Shown: positions 52,611 through 61,008 of the stretch, in pieces
Position numbering within the stretch: position 1 is the stretch's first letter
How the letters are laid out: each line of letters begins with the position of its first letter
NCBI GenBank assembly: GCA_018378255.1
Contig: JAGZXV010000001.1
Location: forward strand, 1 to 64,000
Direction: 5' to 3'
Length of the DNA stretch: 64,000 nt
From: Clostridiaceae bacterium
GTDB taxonomy: Bacteria; Bacillota; Clostridia; Lachnospirales; Lachnospiraceae
Made by a program: the position numbers and the translations under genes
The notes under the pieces: model-generated
Database searches by the model: none
Told to the model about the DNA's origin: nothing
The model's input: the letters and a program-made list of their open reading frames with translations, nothing else

Positions 52611-53357
52611 TCAGCAGCCCCGTCCCACGGCCCGCTTTAAAAGGACGAGGAAGAACCGTTCAAATAAAGCGCTGATGATTATGATTACAAATGTCCAGGC
52701 GAACAGATTGGCCGTGTCCAGATAGATTTTGGACATGTAAAGCCGCTCTCCGATGGAATAGTCGGGAACTCCGATCACTTCCGCGGCAATTCCCGATTTC
52801 CAGCTCATTCCCAAGGCGATTTTACAGCTGCTTACAAGATAGGGAAAAACAGCCGGCCGGTAGATATAATGGATCCGTTTCCAGACCGGCATATCAAATA
52901 CGGCGGCCATTTCCAACAGCTGACGGTCCGTGCTCCCAAGCCCTGCAAGTGTATTTACATAGATGACGGGAAAAACCACCAGAAAAGAACAGAATACGGA
53001 AAGCATTCCCGAACCGATCCAGATCAGGGCCAGAATGACAAAGGAGGCCACCGGAATGGAGGTGACTAACGTCATGAACGGCGCCAGCAGTTCCTCCAGA
53101 AAATGAACACGGTAAGCCAGGCTGGCCAGCAGGATTGCGGATATAAAAGCTCCCAGGAATCCAAGGCTGATTTTTCCGAAGGAAAAGGCAATGCTTTTCC
53201 AAAAATCAGCGGTGACTGCCTGGGAAAAAAGGGCCTTTATCATATCGAAAGGCCCTACTAATAAGATTGAATTGTGAACCGCCAGGCTGATGAGCTGCCA
53301 AAGCCCGAGCCAGAACAGGACGATTAAAAATCTGCGGATCAAAACATTTTTATTCAT
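52611..53357 (-). CDS. ABC transporter permease (NitT/TauT type)
   Basis: A 248-residue membrane permease with six helices and the cytoplasmic loop LLEMAAVFDMPVWKRIHYIYRPAVFPYL near residue 145-172 (split), which is the family's docking loop. The C-terminal part has ALGMSWKSGIAAEVIGVPDYSIGERLY (split), strongly conserved in SsuC/TauC-like permeases. It lies between the ATPase and the binding-protein genes. AACAAGGTGTG precedes the ATG. Confidence 0.92.
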   Translation of the reverse strand: MNKNVLIRRFLIVLFWLGLWQLISLAVHNSILLVGPFDMIKALFSQAVTADFWKSIAFSFGKISLGFLGAFISAILLASLAYRVHFLEELLAPFMTLVTSIPVASFVILALIWIGSGMLSVFCSFLVVFPVIYVNTLAGLGSTDRQLLEMAAVFDMPVWKRIHYIYRPAVFPYLVSSCKIALGMSWKSGIAAEVIGVPDYSIGERLYMSKIYLDTANLFAWTFVIIIISALFERFFLVLLKRAVGRGC

Positions 53358-53381
53358 GGAAACACACCTTGTTAATCTCTT

Positions 53382-54482
53382 TTAAGGAAGATAGTAGAAA
53401 TCGTCGGCAGGCAGGTTTTTGCCTACGGAAGCAGGTTCCTGGTCGAACAGAACCTGAAGGTAACCGCTGAGGGCTGATTTCATCTCTTCTCCTGTTATAC
53501 AGGTTATATTGCAGTAAGGAAGAGCTTTTTTTGCGATCGGAGCCTTTTCAATGATGCCCTGTGCCGCTACCAGTTCAGCAGTTTCATCCAGATTGGAAAC
53601 TGCGAAATCGGCAGATGCTTTATGTTCTTTCAGAAAGTTATCGACTGCCTCTTTGCTGTTGTCTAAAAAGTCGTTGCGGACAATGGTGACGCCGGTAACC
53701 AATTGGCTGCCGCCTTCTCCTTGAACCGCTTCCCATTCTTTCGTAAGATCAAGAACCAGCTTTAAGTTCTCATTCTGAGCCATGGCAACGGTTACGAATG
53801 GCTGGGGCAGAAGGCCGATGGCGTCGGAATTCTCTTTCAGTACGGCGGCTACTTCCGTCGCTTCCGATTTGTATTCCAGAGAAACATCGTCTTTGGAAAG
53901 CCCGTTTTCAGCAAGCAGATAGTTGATCACATAATCCGGGGTGGTTCCCTTGCCGGTCATATAAACGGTTTTTCCCTTTAAATCGGCAATTGATTTGATG
54001 GAATCATCGCCTGATACCACATAGAGAACTCCCAGGGTATTGATATCGATGGCAGTCACTTTGCCTTCCGTCTTATTATAGAGTACGCTGGCTACATTGG
54101 CCGGAACCAGTGCGATGTCCAGATCGCCGCTTACAACCTTGGTGAGAAGCTCATCAGCCGCTGTTACCATGGTGAATTCATATGTATTTAAGGATTCACC
54201 CTTATCGGCCTGATCCATAAGGGATACCAGTCCCATGGATGTGGGGCCTTTCAGCGACCCGACTTTTACCAGGTCCTTTCCTTCGGATTCGGCCTGGGCA
54301 GCCGTATTGGGAGCGATTGTCGTTTCGCCGGTGACCGGCTCTGCGGTTGGCGCCTGGGTAGGTTCCTCAGTTGTGGCTGCGGCAGCAGCTGTAGTCTCTA
54401 CAGCCGTTGACTGGGACGCGCATCCCGTGAGTGCCATGGCCGACATGGCGCATGCTAAAATAAATGATAGTGTTTTTTTCAT
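53382..54482 (-). CDS. ABC transporter substrate-binding lipoprotein (NMT1/TauA-like)
   Basis: A 366-residue binding lipoprotein: MKKTLSFILACAMSAMALTG signal with lipobox LTGC, an Ala/Thr/Glu-rich linker to about residue 60, then KVGSLKGPTSMGLVSLMDQAD and a two-lobe NMT1-like fold (IALVPANVASVLYNK, GKTVYMTGKGTTPDYVINYLL split). The start at 54482 was preferred because GGAGG sits 6 bases before it. The GPTSMGL and ALVPAN motifs are seen in nitrate/sulfonate/pyrimidine-type binders. The ligand is unknown. A 150-base structured leader precedes it. Confidence 0.9.
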   Translation of the reverse strand: MKKTLSFILACAMSAMALTGCASQSTAVETTAAAAATTEEPTQAPTAEPVTGETTIAPNTAAQAESEGKDLVKVGSLKGPTSMGLVSLMDQADKGESLNTYEFTMVTAADELLTKVVSGDLDIALVPANVASVLYNKTEGKVTAIDINTLGVLYVVSGDDSIKSIADLKGKTVYMTGKGTTPDYVINYLLAENGLSKDDVSLEYKSEATEVAAVLKENSDAIGLLPQPFVTVAMAQNENLKLVLDLTKEWEAVQGEGGSQLVTGVTIVRNDFLDNSKEAVDNFLKEHKASADFAVSNLDETAELVAAQGIIEKAPIAKKALPYCNITCITGEEMKSALSGYLQVLFDQEPASVGKNLPADDFYYLP

Positions 54483-54632
54483 AATTTCCTCCATTCTGCC
54501 GCTGCTGCGGCAATCTAATTGTGATGCAGGTTGAGGACGATAAAAAATCCCATACCAAAGGGCATGAGAATTCCGTTTGAATTCGGTTTCCTCGCCTTCT
54601 CCATCAGTGAAACCTTTTGGGTAAGCACGAAT
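54483..54632 (-). promoter_or_regulatory. Structured 5' leader with terminator (possible riboswitch)
   Basis: On the minus strand ATTCG/CGAAT (54628-54632, 54581-54585) encloses the internal loop TGCTTACCCAAAA and a GGTTTC/GAAACC stem capped by the 18-base loop ACTGATGGAGAAGGCGAG. Next come GAATTC-AAACG-GAATTC and CATGCC-CTTT-GGTATG, followed by GGATTTTTT (T-run at 54542-54547), an intrinsic-terminator form ahead of the gene. I cannot assign it to a known riboswitch class. Confidence 0.5.
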
Positions 54633-54638
54633 ACCGTT

Positions 54639-54667
54639 ATTATATCATTGCATGATACCCTTGTCAA
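54639..54667 (-). promoter_or_regulatory. Promoter of the NitT/TauT-type operon
   Basis: On the minus strand TTGACA (54662-54667), exactly 17 bases, TATAAT (54639-54644): perfect boxes. Confidence 0.85.
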
Positions 54668-54731
54668 AAGTCTTTCTTATCCCCTCCCTCTGAACCCTTA
54701 TTAAGTATTTGAAAAAATACATCAAATAGGA

Positions 54732-54760
54732 TTGATAATAAAATCACAATATGAGATAAT
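54732..54760 (+). promoter_or_regulatory. Promoter of the hydrogenase operon
   Basis: TTGATA (54732-54737), 17 bases, GATAAT (54755-54760), giving a leader of about 50 bases before the first gene. Confidence 0.6.
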
Positions 54761-54818
54761 GTATATAACTGTAAATTGGAGTCTGACAAATGAAATTAAT
54801 AAGGTGGAGGAATTATTT

Positions 54819-55058
54819 ATGAGAGTCACAATTTGTATTGGAAGCGCATGTCATTTAAAGGGGTCAAGAGAGATTATCCAGCAGCTGCAGACATTGGTTA
54901 CGGAAAACGGTTTAACAGAGAAAGTGGATTTAAACGGTTCTTTCTGCAGCGGAAACTGTGTCAATGGAGTTTGTGTAACCATAGACGATAAACTGTTTTC
55001 ATTAAAGCCGGAAGATACAAAGGAGTTTTTTGATAAAGAAATTCTTGGGAGGCTTTAA
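54819..55058 (+). CDS. Thioredoxin-like [2Fe-2S] ferredoxin (NuoE C-terminal type)
   Basis: A 79-residue small electron carrier: MRVTICIGSACHLKGSREII with the first two cysteines (CIGSAC) and FCSGNCVNGVCVTID with the others. This is the C-terminal half of NuoE/HydC-type proteins on its own. An in-frame ATG far upstream (54732) lies within the promoter and was rejected; GGTGGAGG fits the ATG at 54819. It is the first gene of the hydrogenase operon, 2 bases before the next ATG, and likely hands electrons to one of the two [FeFe] proteins. Confidence 0.9.
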   Translation: MRVTICIGSACHLKGSREIIQQLQTLVTENGLTEKVDLNGSFCSGNCVNGVCVTIDDKLFSLKPEDTKEFFDKEILGRL

Positions 55059-55060
55059 TT

Positions 55061-56794
55061 ATGGGGATTATTGATTTCAAAGCTACAAAGTGTAAACACT
55101 GTTATAAGTGCGTGCGGAACTGCGAAGTCAAAGCCATTATGATCAAAGATGAACGGGCGGAAATCATGGAGGATAAGTGCATTTTATGCGGTCACTGCCT
55201 TCAGATCTGTCCTCAGTCAGCCAAGACCTTAACCAGTGATCTGGATATTGTAAAGGGGTACATAAGGCAGGGGATTCCCACTGTCGTTTCCATAGCGCCG
55301 TCCTATATGGGACTGTTAAAATATAAAACACTGGGCCAGGTGAACTCGGCCCTGAGAAAACTGGGCTTTTTAGATGTGAGGGAGACATCGGAAGGGGCAA
55401 TTATCGTCACCCAGGAATACGCAAGGCTTTTGGAAGAGGGCAGGATGGAGAATATCATCACAACCTGCTGCCCCAGCGCCAACGATCTGATCGAGATCTA
55501 CTACCCCCAGCTGATCCCCTATCTGGCCCCCGTGGTTTCACCGATGATCGCCCATGGAAAGCTTCTGAAAAAGGAATTCGGCCAGGAGACAAAAGTGGTA
55601 TTTTTAGGGCCTTGCATCGCTAAGAAAAAAGAGGCGAGGGACCCGCGCCACGACAGCTATGTGGATGCTGTTTTAAACTTTACGGAAATCGAACGGTGGC
55701 TGAGAGAAGAGGAGATCGTCATTGAGGATTGTGAAGATATTCCGTTTGCCAATGTCGATCCTAAGGTAAACCGCCTGTATCCGGTGACAAATGGAGTAGT
55801 TAATTCCGTCCTCACGACAGAGAGAAAAACGGACGGCTACCGCAAGTTCTATGTTCACGGTTCCAAAAACTGTATCGACCTTTGCGCCAGCATGTCCAGG
55901 GGAGAGATTAAGGGCTGTTTTATTGAGATGAATATGTGTTCCGGCGGCTGCATTAAGGGGCCTGCGGTCAATGACGAAAGCATTTCCAGATTTAAAGTGA
56001 AGCTGGATATGGAAGAAACCGTGGCAAAAGAGCCGGTGGATGCGAAACAGGAGACGGATATGACCGAGGGGCTCCGCTTCGGCAAGATTTTTCTGGATCA
56101 TTCGCCTAAGGACCCGATGCCTACGGAAGCGCAGATCTTAGAAATCCTGCGCAAGACCGGAAAGAACAAACCGGAAGATGAATTGAACTGCGGCGCCTGC
56201 GGTTATCCGACCTGCCGGGAGAAGGCCATTGCCGTATTCCAGAAAAAGGCGGAGCTGAACATGTGTATTCCATTTATGCATGAAAAAGCGGAATCCCTGT
56301 CCAACCTGGTTATGGACACGTCGCCTAATATCGTGCTGATCGTAGACAAAGATATGAGGATCATGGAATATTCTGCGGTGGGCGAGAAGTATTTTGGAAA
56401 GACCAGAGCGGAAGCTCTTGATATGTATCTGTATGAATTCATCGACCCGGTTGATTTCCAGTGGGTTTATGATACGCATCAGAACATCCACGGCAAGAAG
56501 GTGACTTATACGGAGTACAGTTTATCCACCCTTCAGAATATCGTTTATGTGGATAAAGAAGATGTGGTGCTGGCTACGTTCATCGATATCACCAAAGAAG
56601 AAGAACAGGCCCAGCAGGAATATGAACGGAAGCTGGAAACCATTGACCTGGCGCAGAAAGTCATCCATAAACAGATGATGGTGGCCCAGGAGATTGCCGG
56701 ACTTTTGGGAGAGACAACGGCTGATACCAAGACAACGCTGACACAGCTTTGCCGTTCCCTTCTGGAAGAAGGAAGTGAAAGCGAGGTCAAATAA
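55061..56794 (+). CDS. Sensory-type [FeFe]-hydrogenase with PAS domain (HydS/HfsB-like)
   Basis: A 577-residue multi-domain protein. Two [4Fe-4S] sites lie at residues 11-50 (CKHCYKCVRNC, CILCGHCLQIC). An H-cluster domain follows with TTCCPSAND (Cys136/137), LGPCIAKKKE (about 188) and MNMCSGGCIKGP (about 292). A further Fe-S (Fes) domain has LNCGACGYPTCREKA (about 380). A PAS domain (about 415-520; SPNIVLIVDKDMRIMEYSAVGEKYFG, split) precedes a coiled-coil end. Group C hydrogenases of this plan are thought to sense H2 or redox state. It sits directly before a SpoIIE phosphatase gene, a natural output partner. GGGAGG precedes the ATG. Confidence 0.9.
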   Translation: MGIIDFKATKCKHCYKCVRNCEVKAIMIKDERAEIMEDKCILCGHCLQICPQSAKTLTSDLDIVKGYIRQGIPTVVSIAPSYMGLLKYKTLGQVNSALRKLGFLDVRETSEGAIIVTQEYARLLEEGRMENIITTCCPSANDLIEIYYPQLIPYLAPVVSPMIAHGKLLKKEFGQETKVVFLGPCIAKKKEARDPRHDSYVDAVLNFTEIERWLREEEIVIEDCEDIPFANVDPKVNRLYPVTNGVVNSVLTTERKTDGYRKFYVHGSKNCIDLCASMSRGEIKGCFIEMNMCSGGCIKGPAVNDESISRFKVKLDMEETVAKEPVDAKQETDMTEGLRFGKIFLDHSPKDPMPTEAQILEILRKTGKNKPEDELNCGACGYPTCREKAIAVFQKKAELNMCIPFMHEKAESLSNLVMDTSPNIVLIVDKDMRIMEYSAVGEKYFGKTRAEALDMYLYEFIDPVDFQWVYDTHQNIHGKKVTYTEYSLSTLQNIVYVDKEDVVLATFIDITKEEEQAQQEYERKLETIDLAQKVIHKQMMVAQEIAGLLGETTADTKTTLTQLCRSLLEEGSESEVK

Positions 56795-57973
56795 ATGGGA
56801 GTTACCGTAGACGTTGCTTATAAAAGCTTGAATAAATTTACGGAAGTCCTGTGTGGTGACAAGGTGGAGATTCTCCAGACGGAAGATTCCAACATTCTGA
56901 TTCTGGCGGATGGTATGGGAAGCGGCGTAAAGGCCAACATCCTTGCCACCCTGACTTCCAAAATCCTGGGAACCATGTTTTTAAACGGCGCCACGCTGGA
57001 GGAGTGTGTGGAGACAATTGTCCAGACGCTTCCGGTCTGCCAGGTTCGCCAGGTGGCCTATTCTACGTTTAGTATTTTACAGGTATTTAATAATGGGGAT
57101 GCCTATCTGGTGGAATTCGACAATCCGTCCTGCATTTATATCCGGGACGGAAAGCTGGTTCCGATTCCGCAGAACATCCGCGTTATTGAGAATAAAAAGA
57201 TCAATGAGTTCCGCTTCAAAGTGAAAAAAGGGGATGCCCTGATTTTGATGAGTGACGGGACCATTCATGCAGGGGTTGGCCGTCTGCTGAATTTCGGCTG
57301 GGTTTGGGAGGATATTGCAACTTATGCGGTGAAACAGTATTCCCTCACCATTTCGGCCATGCGCCTTGCCAGCTCCATCAGCCGCGCCTGCGATGAACTC
57401 TATCAGTTCCGGCCCGGGGATGACACTACGGTTGCCGTTATGAGAATTATCGACAGCAAGCCGGTTCATCTGATGACCGGACCGGCTCAGAAGATGGAAG
57501 ACGATAACCGGATGGTGGCCGATTTTATGAGCGGAGACGGTGCGAAACGCATTGTCTGCGGAGGTACAAGCGCTACCATCGTTTCCAGAGTGCTGAAAAA
57601 GCGTCTGGATGTTTCATTGGATTATGTGGACCCGGAGATTCCGCCGATTGCCTATATGGACGGCATTGATCTCGTAACAGAAGGCGTCCTAACCTTAAAC
57701 CGTGTGATCCAGCTTTTGAAGCGGTATGTGAAGAATGAAAGCGTTTCGGAGGAATTTTTCCTGGAACTGGATAAGCCGAACGGCGCTTCTATGGTGGCAA
57801 AAGTGCTCATAGAGGACTGCACGGAGCTGCATTTATATGTAGGAAAAGCGATTAACAGCGCATATCAGAACCCGGGACTGCCATTTGATCTGGGCATCAG
57901 ACAGAATCTTGTGGAACAGTTAAAACATACGGTGGAAGATATGGGCAAACAGGTAATTGTAACTTACTATTAA
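56795..57973 (+). CDS. SpoIIE/PP2C-family phosphatase linked to hydrogenases
   Basis: A 392-residue PPM-type serine/threonine phosphatase. Metal motifs are LADGMGSGVKANILATL (about residue 39), LMSDGTIHAG (about 148) and GDDTTVAVMRI (about 208). The last 170 residues are an extra domain without a clear family. There is no membrane part, unlike SpoIIE itself. It begins right at the stop of the hydrogenase-PAS gene (TAA-ATG), so equal production is likely. It probably turns the redox or H2 signal read by the PAS protein into dephosphorylation of a partner. The target is not in the window. Confidence 0.9.
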   Translation: MGVTVDVAYKSLNKFTEVLCGDKVEILQTEDSNILILADGMGSGVKANILATLTSKILGTMFLNGATLEECVETIVQTLPVCQVRQVAYSTFSILQVFNNGDAYLVEFDNPSCIYIRDGKLVPIPQNIRVIENKKINEFRFKVKKGDALILMSDGTIHAGVGRLLNFGWVWEDIATYAVKQYSLTISAMRLASSISRACDELYQFRPGDDTTVAVMRIIDSKPVHLMTGPAQKMEDDNRMVADFMSGDGAKRIVCGGTSATIVSRVLKKRLDVSLDYVDPEIPPIAYMDGIDLVTEGVLTLNRVIQLLKRYVKNESVSEEFFLELDKPNGASMVAKVLIEDCTELHLYVGKAINSAYQNPGLPFDLGIRQNLVEQLKHTVEDMGKQVIVTYY

Positions 57974-58022
57974 TTATTATAATTAGGTTTCTGGGAGCAC
58001 GAAACCGGAGGAGAGAAGAATC

Positions 58023-59477
58023 ATGGTAACGAATGACGCAACAATTTTGAAACTGAAGCATGAGGTGCTGTTTGAAGTGGCAAAGATGGCCTGGGAGGGC
58101 GAGCTGGAGCAGCACAGGGACGAGATTCCATATAAGATGATTCCGGGGCCACAGGCTCAGTTCCGCTGCTGCATCTATAAAGAGCGTGAAATTATCCGCC
58201 AAAGGGTACGCCTTGCGGAAGGAAAATGTCCAACTAGCGGAAAAGACACCATCAATGTGGTACAGGTAATCAGTTCCGCCTGCGAGGGCTGTCCGATTTC
58301 CCGTTACGTTGTAACCGATAACTGCCAGAAGTGTATGGGAAAAGCATGTCAGAACTCCTGTCATTTCGGCGCTATCTCCATGGGACGGGATCGTGCCTAT
58401 ATCGACCCTGATAAGTGTAAAGAATGCGGAAAATGTTCCCAGGCATGTCCGTATAACGCCATTGCAGACCTGATGAGGCCTTGTAAGAAGAGCTGCCCTG
58501 TGGATGCGATCACCATGGATGAAAACGGCATCGTTGTAATTGACGAGAGCAAATGTATCCAGTGCGGCGCCTGCGTTCACAGCTGTCCGTTCGGAGCCAT
58601 TGGTTCCAAAACATTTATGGTGGACGTGATCAATCTGATCCGGGCAGGAAAGAAAGTGGTTGCCATGGTGGCGCCTGCTACGGAAGGCCAGTTTGGGCCT
58701 GATATTACCATGGCGAGCTGGAAAACCGCTCTTAAAAAAGTGGGATTTGCCGATATGGTGGAAGTTGCATTAGGCGGTGATATGACTGCTGCTGCGGAAG
58801 CGGCCGAATGGGCGGAAGCATATAAAGAAGGCAAGAAGATGACCACATCCTGCTGCCCTGCATTTGTTAATATGATCAAACAGCATTTCCCAATGCTTTT
58901 GGACAACATGTCAACCACAGTATCCCCTATGTGCGGGGTGTCCAGAATGCTGAAAGCCCAGGATCCGGAAGTGATCACCGTATTCATCGGGCCGTGTATG
59001 GCAAAGAAGAGCGAAACCCTTGATTTAAATATCCAGGGTAACGCGGATTATGCCATGACATTTGGCGAAATCCGCGCTATGATGAGGGCTAAAGGGGTTG
59101 AACTGGAACCGGAAGCCAATACATACCAGGAAGGTTCCGTTTTCGGCAAGAGATTCGGCAACTCCGGCGGTGTTACCGCTGCAGTAGTGGAATGCTTCAA
59201 GGAGATGAACGAGGACATCACACCGGAAGTTATGAAATGCAACGGCGCTGCCGAATGCAAGAAGGCGCTTATGATGCTGAAGGTTGGCAAACTTCCCGCT
59301 GATTTTGTGGAAGGTATGGCCTGTGTGGGCGGCTGTGTAGGCGGCCCGAGCAAACACAAGACAGAAGTGGAAGCCAAGAAGGCGAGAGACCAGCTGATCG
59401 GCGCTGCGGATGACCGTCTGGTACATCAGAATCTGGACAATTATGAGATGGATAAGTTTTCTATGCATAGACATTAA
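58023..59477 (+). CDS. [FeFe]-hydrogenase, monomeric, multi-cluster (group B/A-like)
   Basis: A 484-residue hydrogenase that reduces protons with ferredoxin electrons. Several Fe-S sites lie between residues 87 and 190: CEGC, CQKCMGKACQNSC, CKECGKCSQACPYN, and CIQCGACVHSCPFG. The H-cluster motifs are TSCCPAFV (Cys277/278), FIGPCMAKKSE (about 322) and GMACVGGCVGGPS (about 430). The wording differs slightly from classical CpI (TSCCPGW, MPCTAKK), placing it among group B-type enzymes. GGAGGAGAGAAG precedes the ATG. With the sensor and phosphatase genes upstream it resembles hfs-type clusters of thermophilic clostridia (from memory). No maturases HydE/F/G are in the window. Confidence 0.93.
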   Translation: MVTNDATILKLKHEVLFEVAKMAWEGELEQHRDEIPYKMIPGPQAQFRCCIYKEREIIRQRVRLAEGKCPTSGKDTINVVQVISSACEGCPISRYVVTDNCQKCMGKACQNSCHFGAISMGRDRAYIDPDKCKECGKCSQACPYNAIADLMRPCKKSCPVDAITMDENGIVVIDESKCIQCGACVHSCPFGAIGSKTFMVDVINLIRAGKKVVAMVAPATEGQFGPDITMASWKTALKKVGFADMVEVALGGDMTAAAEAAEWAEAYKEGKKMTTSCCPAFVNMIKQHFPMLLDNMSTTVSPMCGVSRMLKAQDPEVITVFIGPCMAKKSETLDLNIQGNADYAMTFGEIRAMMRAKGVELEPEANTYQEGSVFGKRFGNSGGVTAAVVECFKEMNEDITPEVMKCNGAAECKKALMMLKVGKLPADFVEGMACVGGCVGGPSKHKTEVEAKKARDQLIGAADDRLVHQNLDNYEMDKFSMHRH

Positions 59478-59497
59478 TCTGTTGTTTTTCTATGCTG

Positions 59498-59527
59498 GGG
59501 CTCCGGGAGTTGATTCTCCCGGAGCCC
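59498..59527 (+). terminator. Terminator of the hydrogenase operon
   Basis: A perfect 12-base stem GGGCTCCGGGAG-TTGATT-CTCCCGGAGCCC; the T-tract behind it is short (ATTTGCT). Confidence 0.8.
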
Positions 59528-59624
59528 ATTTGCTATCATAGGATAGGCAGTTATGTTATAATCTGTATAAACGGGGGATGAGAAAACCGCCGGGAGACAA
59601 AAACAGTGAAAAGGAGCGTATAAC

Positions 59625-60005
59625 ATGAGCATGATGGAAATTGAAACAGATACGATATATATCGGATATAAAAGCCTTACTGTATTAAGGAAACTATTGA
59701 GCGAGGAGCTGGAGCGGGAAGGGAAAGAAGCGTTCCTGGGCAGTTATTACACTAAAATCGGTTTTTATACCAAGACGTGGAGATACGCTGAAATAAGATA
59801 TCTTTTAGCCTTTTTGGAATATTTAAATCCCCTGTTCCAATATGCAGGGGACATAAATATAGGCAAACCGATTGTAACCGATGAAGACGCATTTGAAAAG
59901 ATAATGAATGGGGATAGTGAGTTATTGGATAAAATCAGAAAGAGCACTCCTTCCGCATTTTTGAAGTATGGGCTGCTGACGGGGAATCCTGAGCTGGCCG
60001 GCTGA
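59625..60005 (+). CDS. Small protein of unknown function
   Basis: A 126-residue soluble protein, mostly helical, rich in Tyr, Leu and Glu (SLTVLRKLLSEELEREGKEAF, split; RYAEIRYLLAFLEYLNPLFQYAG, split). AAAGGAG 8 bases before the ATG makes it a credible gene. No known motif is visible and no partner gene adjoins it; it is convergent with the DeoR gene. Function unknown. Confidence 0.65.
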   Translation: MSMMEIETDTIYIGYKSLTVLRKLLSEELEREGKEAFLGSYYTKIGFYTKTWRYAEIRYLLAFLEYLNPLFQYAGDINIGKPIVTDEDAFEKIMNGDSELLDKIRKSTPSAFLKYGLLTGNPELAG

Positions 60006-60023
60006 GAATCCCCCTGATCCCCT

Positions 60024-60806
60024 TTATATCTGTTCGGAAGTGACACCCAGATGGATTCCGTATTTTTTGAACGCATCCAGATAATCCACAGAAGGCGTCA
60101 CATCCGTCAGTATATAATTAAAATCCTGCAGCTGCCCGAAGGTGCAGAGAGAGGTTTGATTAAACTTGGTATGATCTGCTAAAAGATAAGCTTCCCCGCT
60201 GCTTTTCAGAACCTCTTTTTTAACCTCATACTCTTCATGAGTGGCATTGGAAACTCCGTTGGTTAAAGAAATGCAGGTACAGGCCATAAAAGATTTCCTG
60301 ATATTGAATTTTTTCAGAGATTCAATGCAGCTGGAACCGACTAAGGATGCGGTTTTATGATTTAAAACTCCGGGGAGTACAATCAGGCGCAGCATTGGGT
60401 AAGACAGCGCCTTGTGGGCTACTTCAATGCTGTTGGTTATGATGGTTACATTTTCCTTATCTTCGATGTAATCAATGATATTGATCGTGGTGGTTCCTGT
60501 ATCGATGAAGATGGAATCACCGCTGGTGATATAGGACGCCGCAAGTCTGGATATCCTGTCTTTGATCTCGTGGTTTTTAATATTGCGTTCATTATAAGAA
60601 ATGAGCCCTGCATATTCTCCGCTTTTTTTCTCCACTGCGGTTACTCCGCCATAAACTTTCTCAATATTTCCCCGCTTTACCAGTTCGTTAATATCGCGTC
60701 TGATTGTATTCTTAGATATATTGAACTTCTCGCACAGGTCTTCTAAGGTGGCTGTTTTATTTTCTATAATATATTCTTCGATCTGGTCAATTCTTTGTAC
60801 TCTCAT
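60024..60806 (-). CDS. DeoR-family transcriptional regulator
   Basis: A 260-residue regulator. The DeoR winged helix is at residues 1-57 (RVQRIDQIEEYIIENKTATLEDL split; NISKNTIRRDINELVKRG). The sugar-phosphate-sensing DeoRC domain follows (DSIFIDTGTTTINIIDYI, about residue 95-112; LPGVLNHKTASLVG). TGGAGG precedes the ATG. It is divergent from the alcohol dehydrogenase gene, and a sequence shared by that promoter and the aldolase promoter is a likely operator. The effector is probably a phosphorylated sugar that is the aldolase's substrate. Confidence 0.93.
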   Translation of the reverse strand: MRVQRIDQIEEYIIENKTATLEDLCEKFNISKNTIRRDINELVKRGNIEKVYGGVTAVEKKSGEYAGLISYNERNIKNHEIKDRISRLAASYITSGDSIFIDTGTTTINIIDYIEDKENVTIITNSIEVAHKALSYPMLRLIVLPGVLNHKTASLVGSSCIESLKKFNIRKSFMACTCISLTNGVSNATHEEYEVKKEVLKSSGEAYLLADHTKFNQTSLCTFGQLQDFNYILTDVTPSVDYLDAFKKYGIHLGVTSEQI

Positions 60807-60919
60807 GAGCTTCCTCCAACTCTGACTAAAATATTATCTAAAGTATAGCATCTTTTTTATATAAACTGCAATAAATATTTAAAATACAATCAAAAATATA
60901 TCATTTTTTATTTATAATA

Positions 60920-60986
60920 TTGACATTGCATAATTATGTGTTAAGATATAATCATAAATTAACCATAATATAACCAAAAAGTAATT
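60920..60986 (+). promoter_or_regulatory. ADH promoter with putative DeoR operator
   Basis: TTGACA (60920-60925), 16 bases, TAAGAT (60942-60947). Downstream lie TATAATCATAAATTAACCA (60947-60965) and TAACCAAAAAGTAATT (60971-60986). Both recur, slightly rearranged, ahead of the aldolase gene. Confidence 0.6.
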
Positions 60987-61008
60987 AATTAGAGGAGGTA
61001 TCAGTGCT

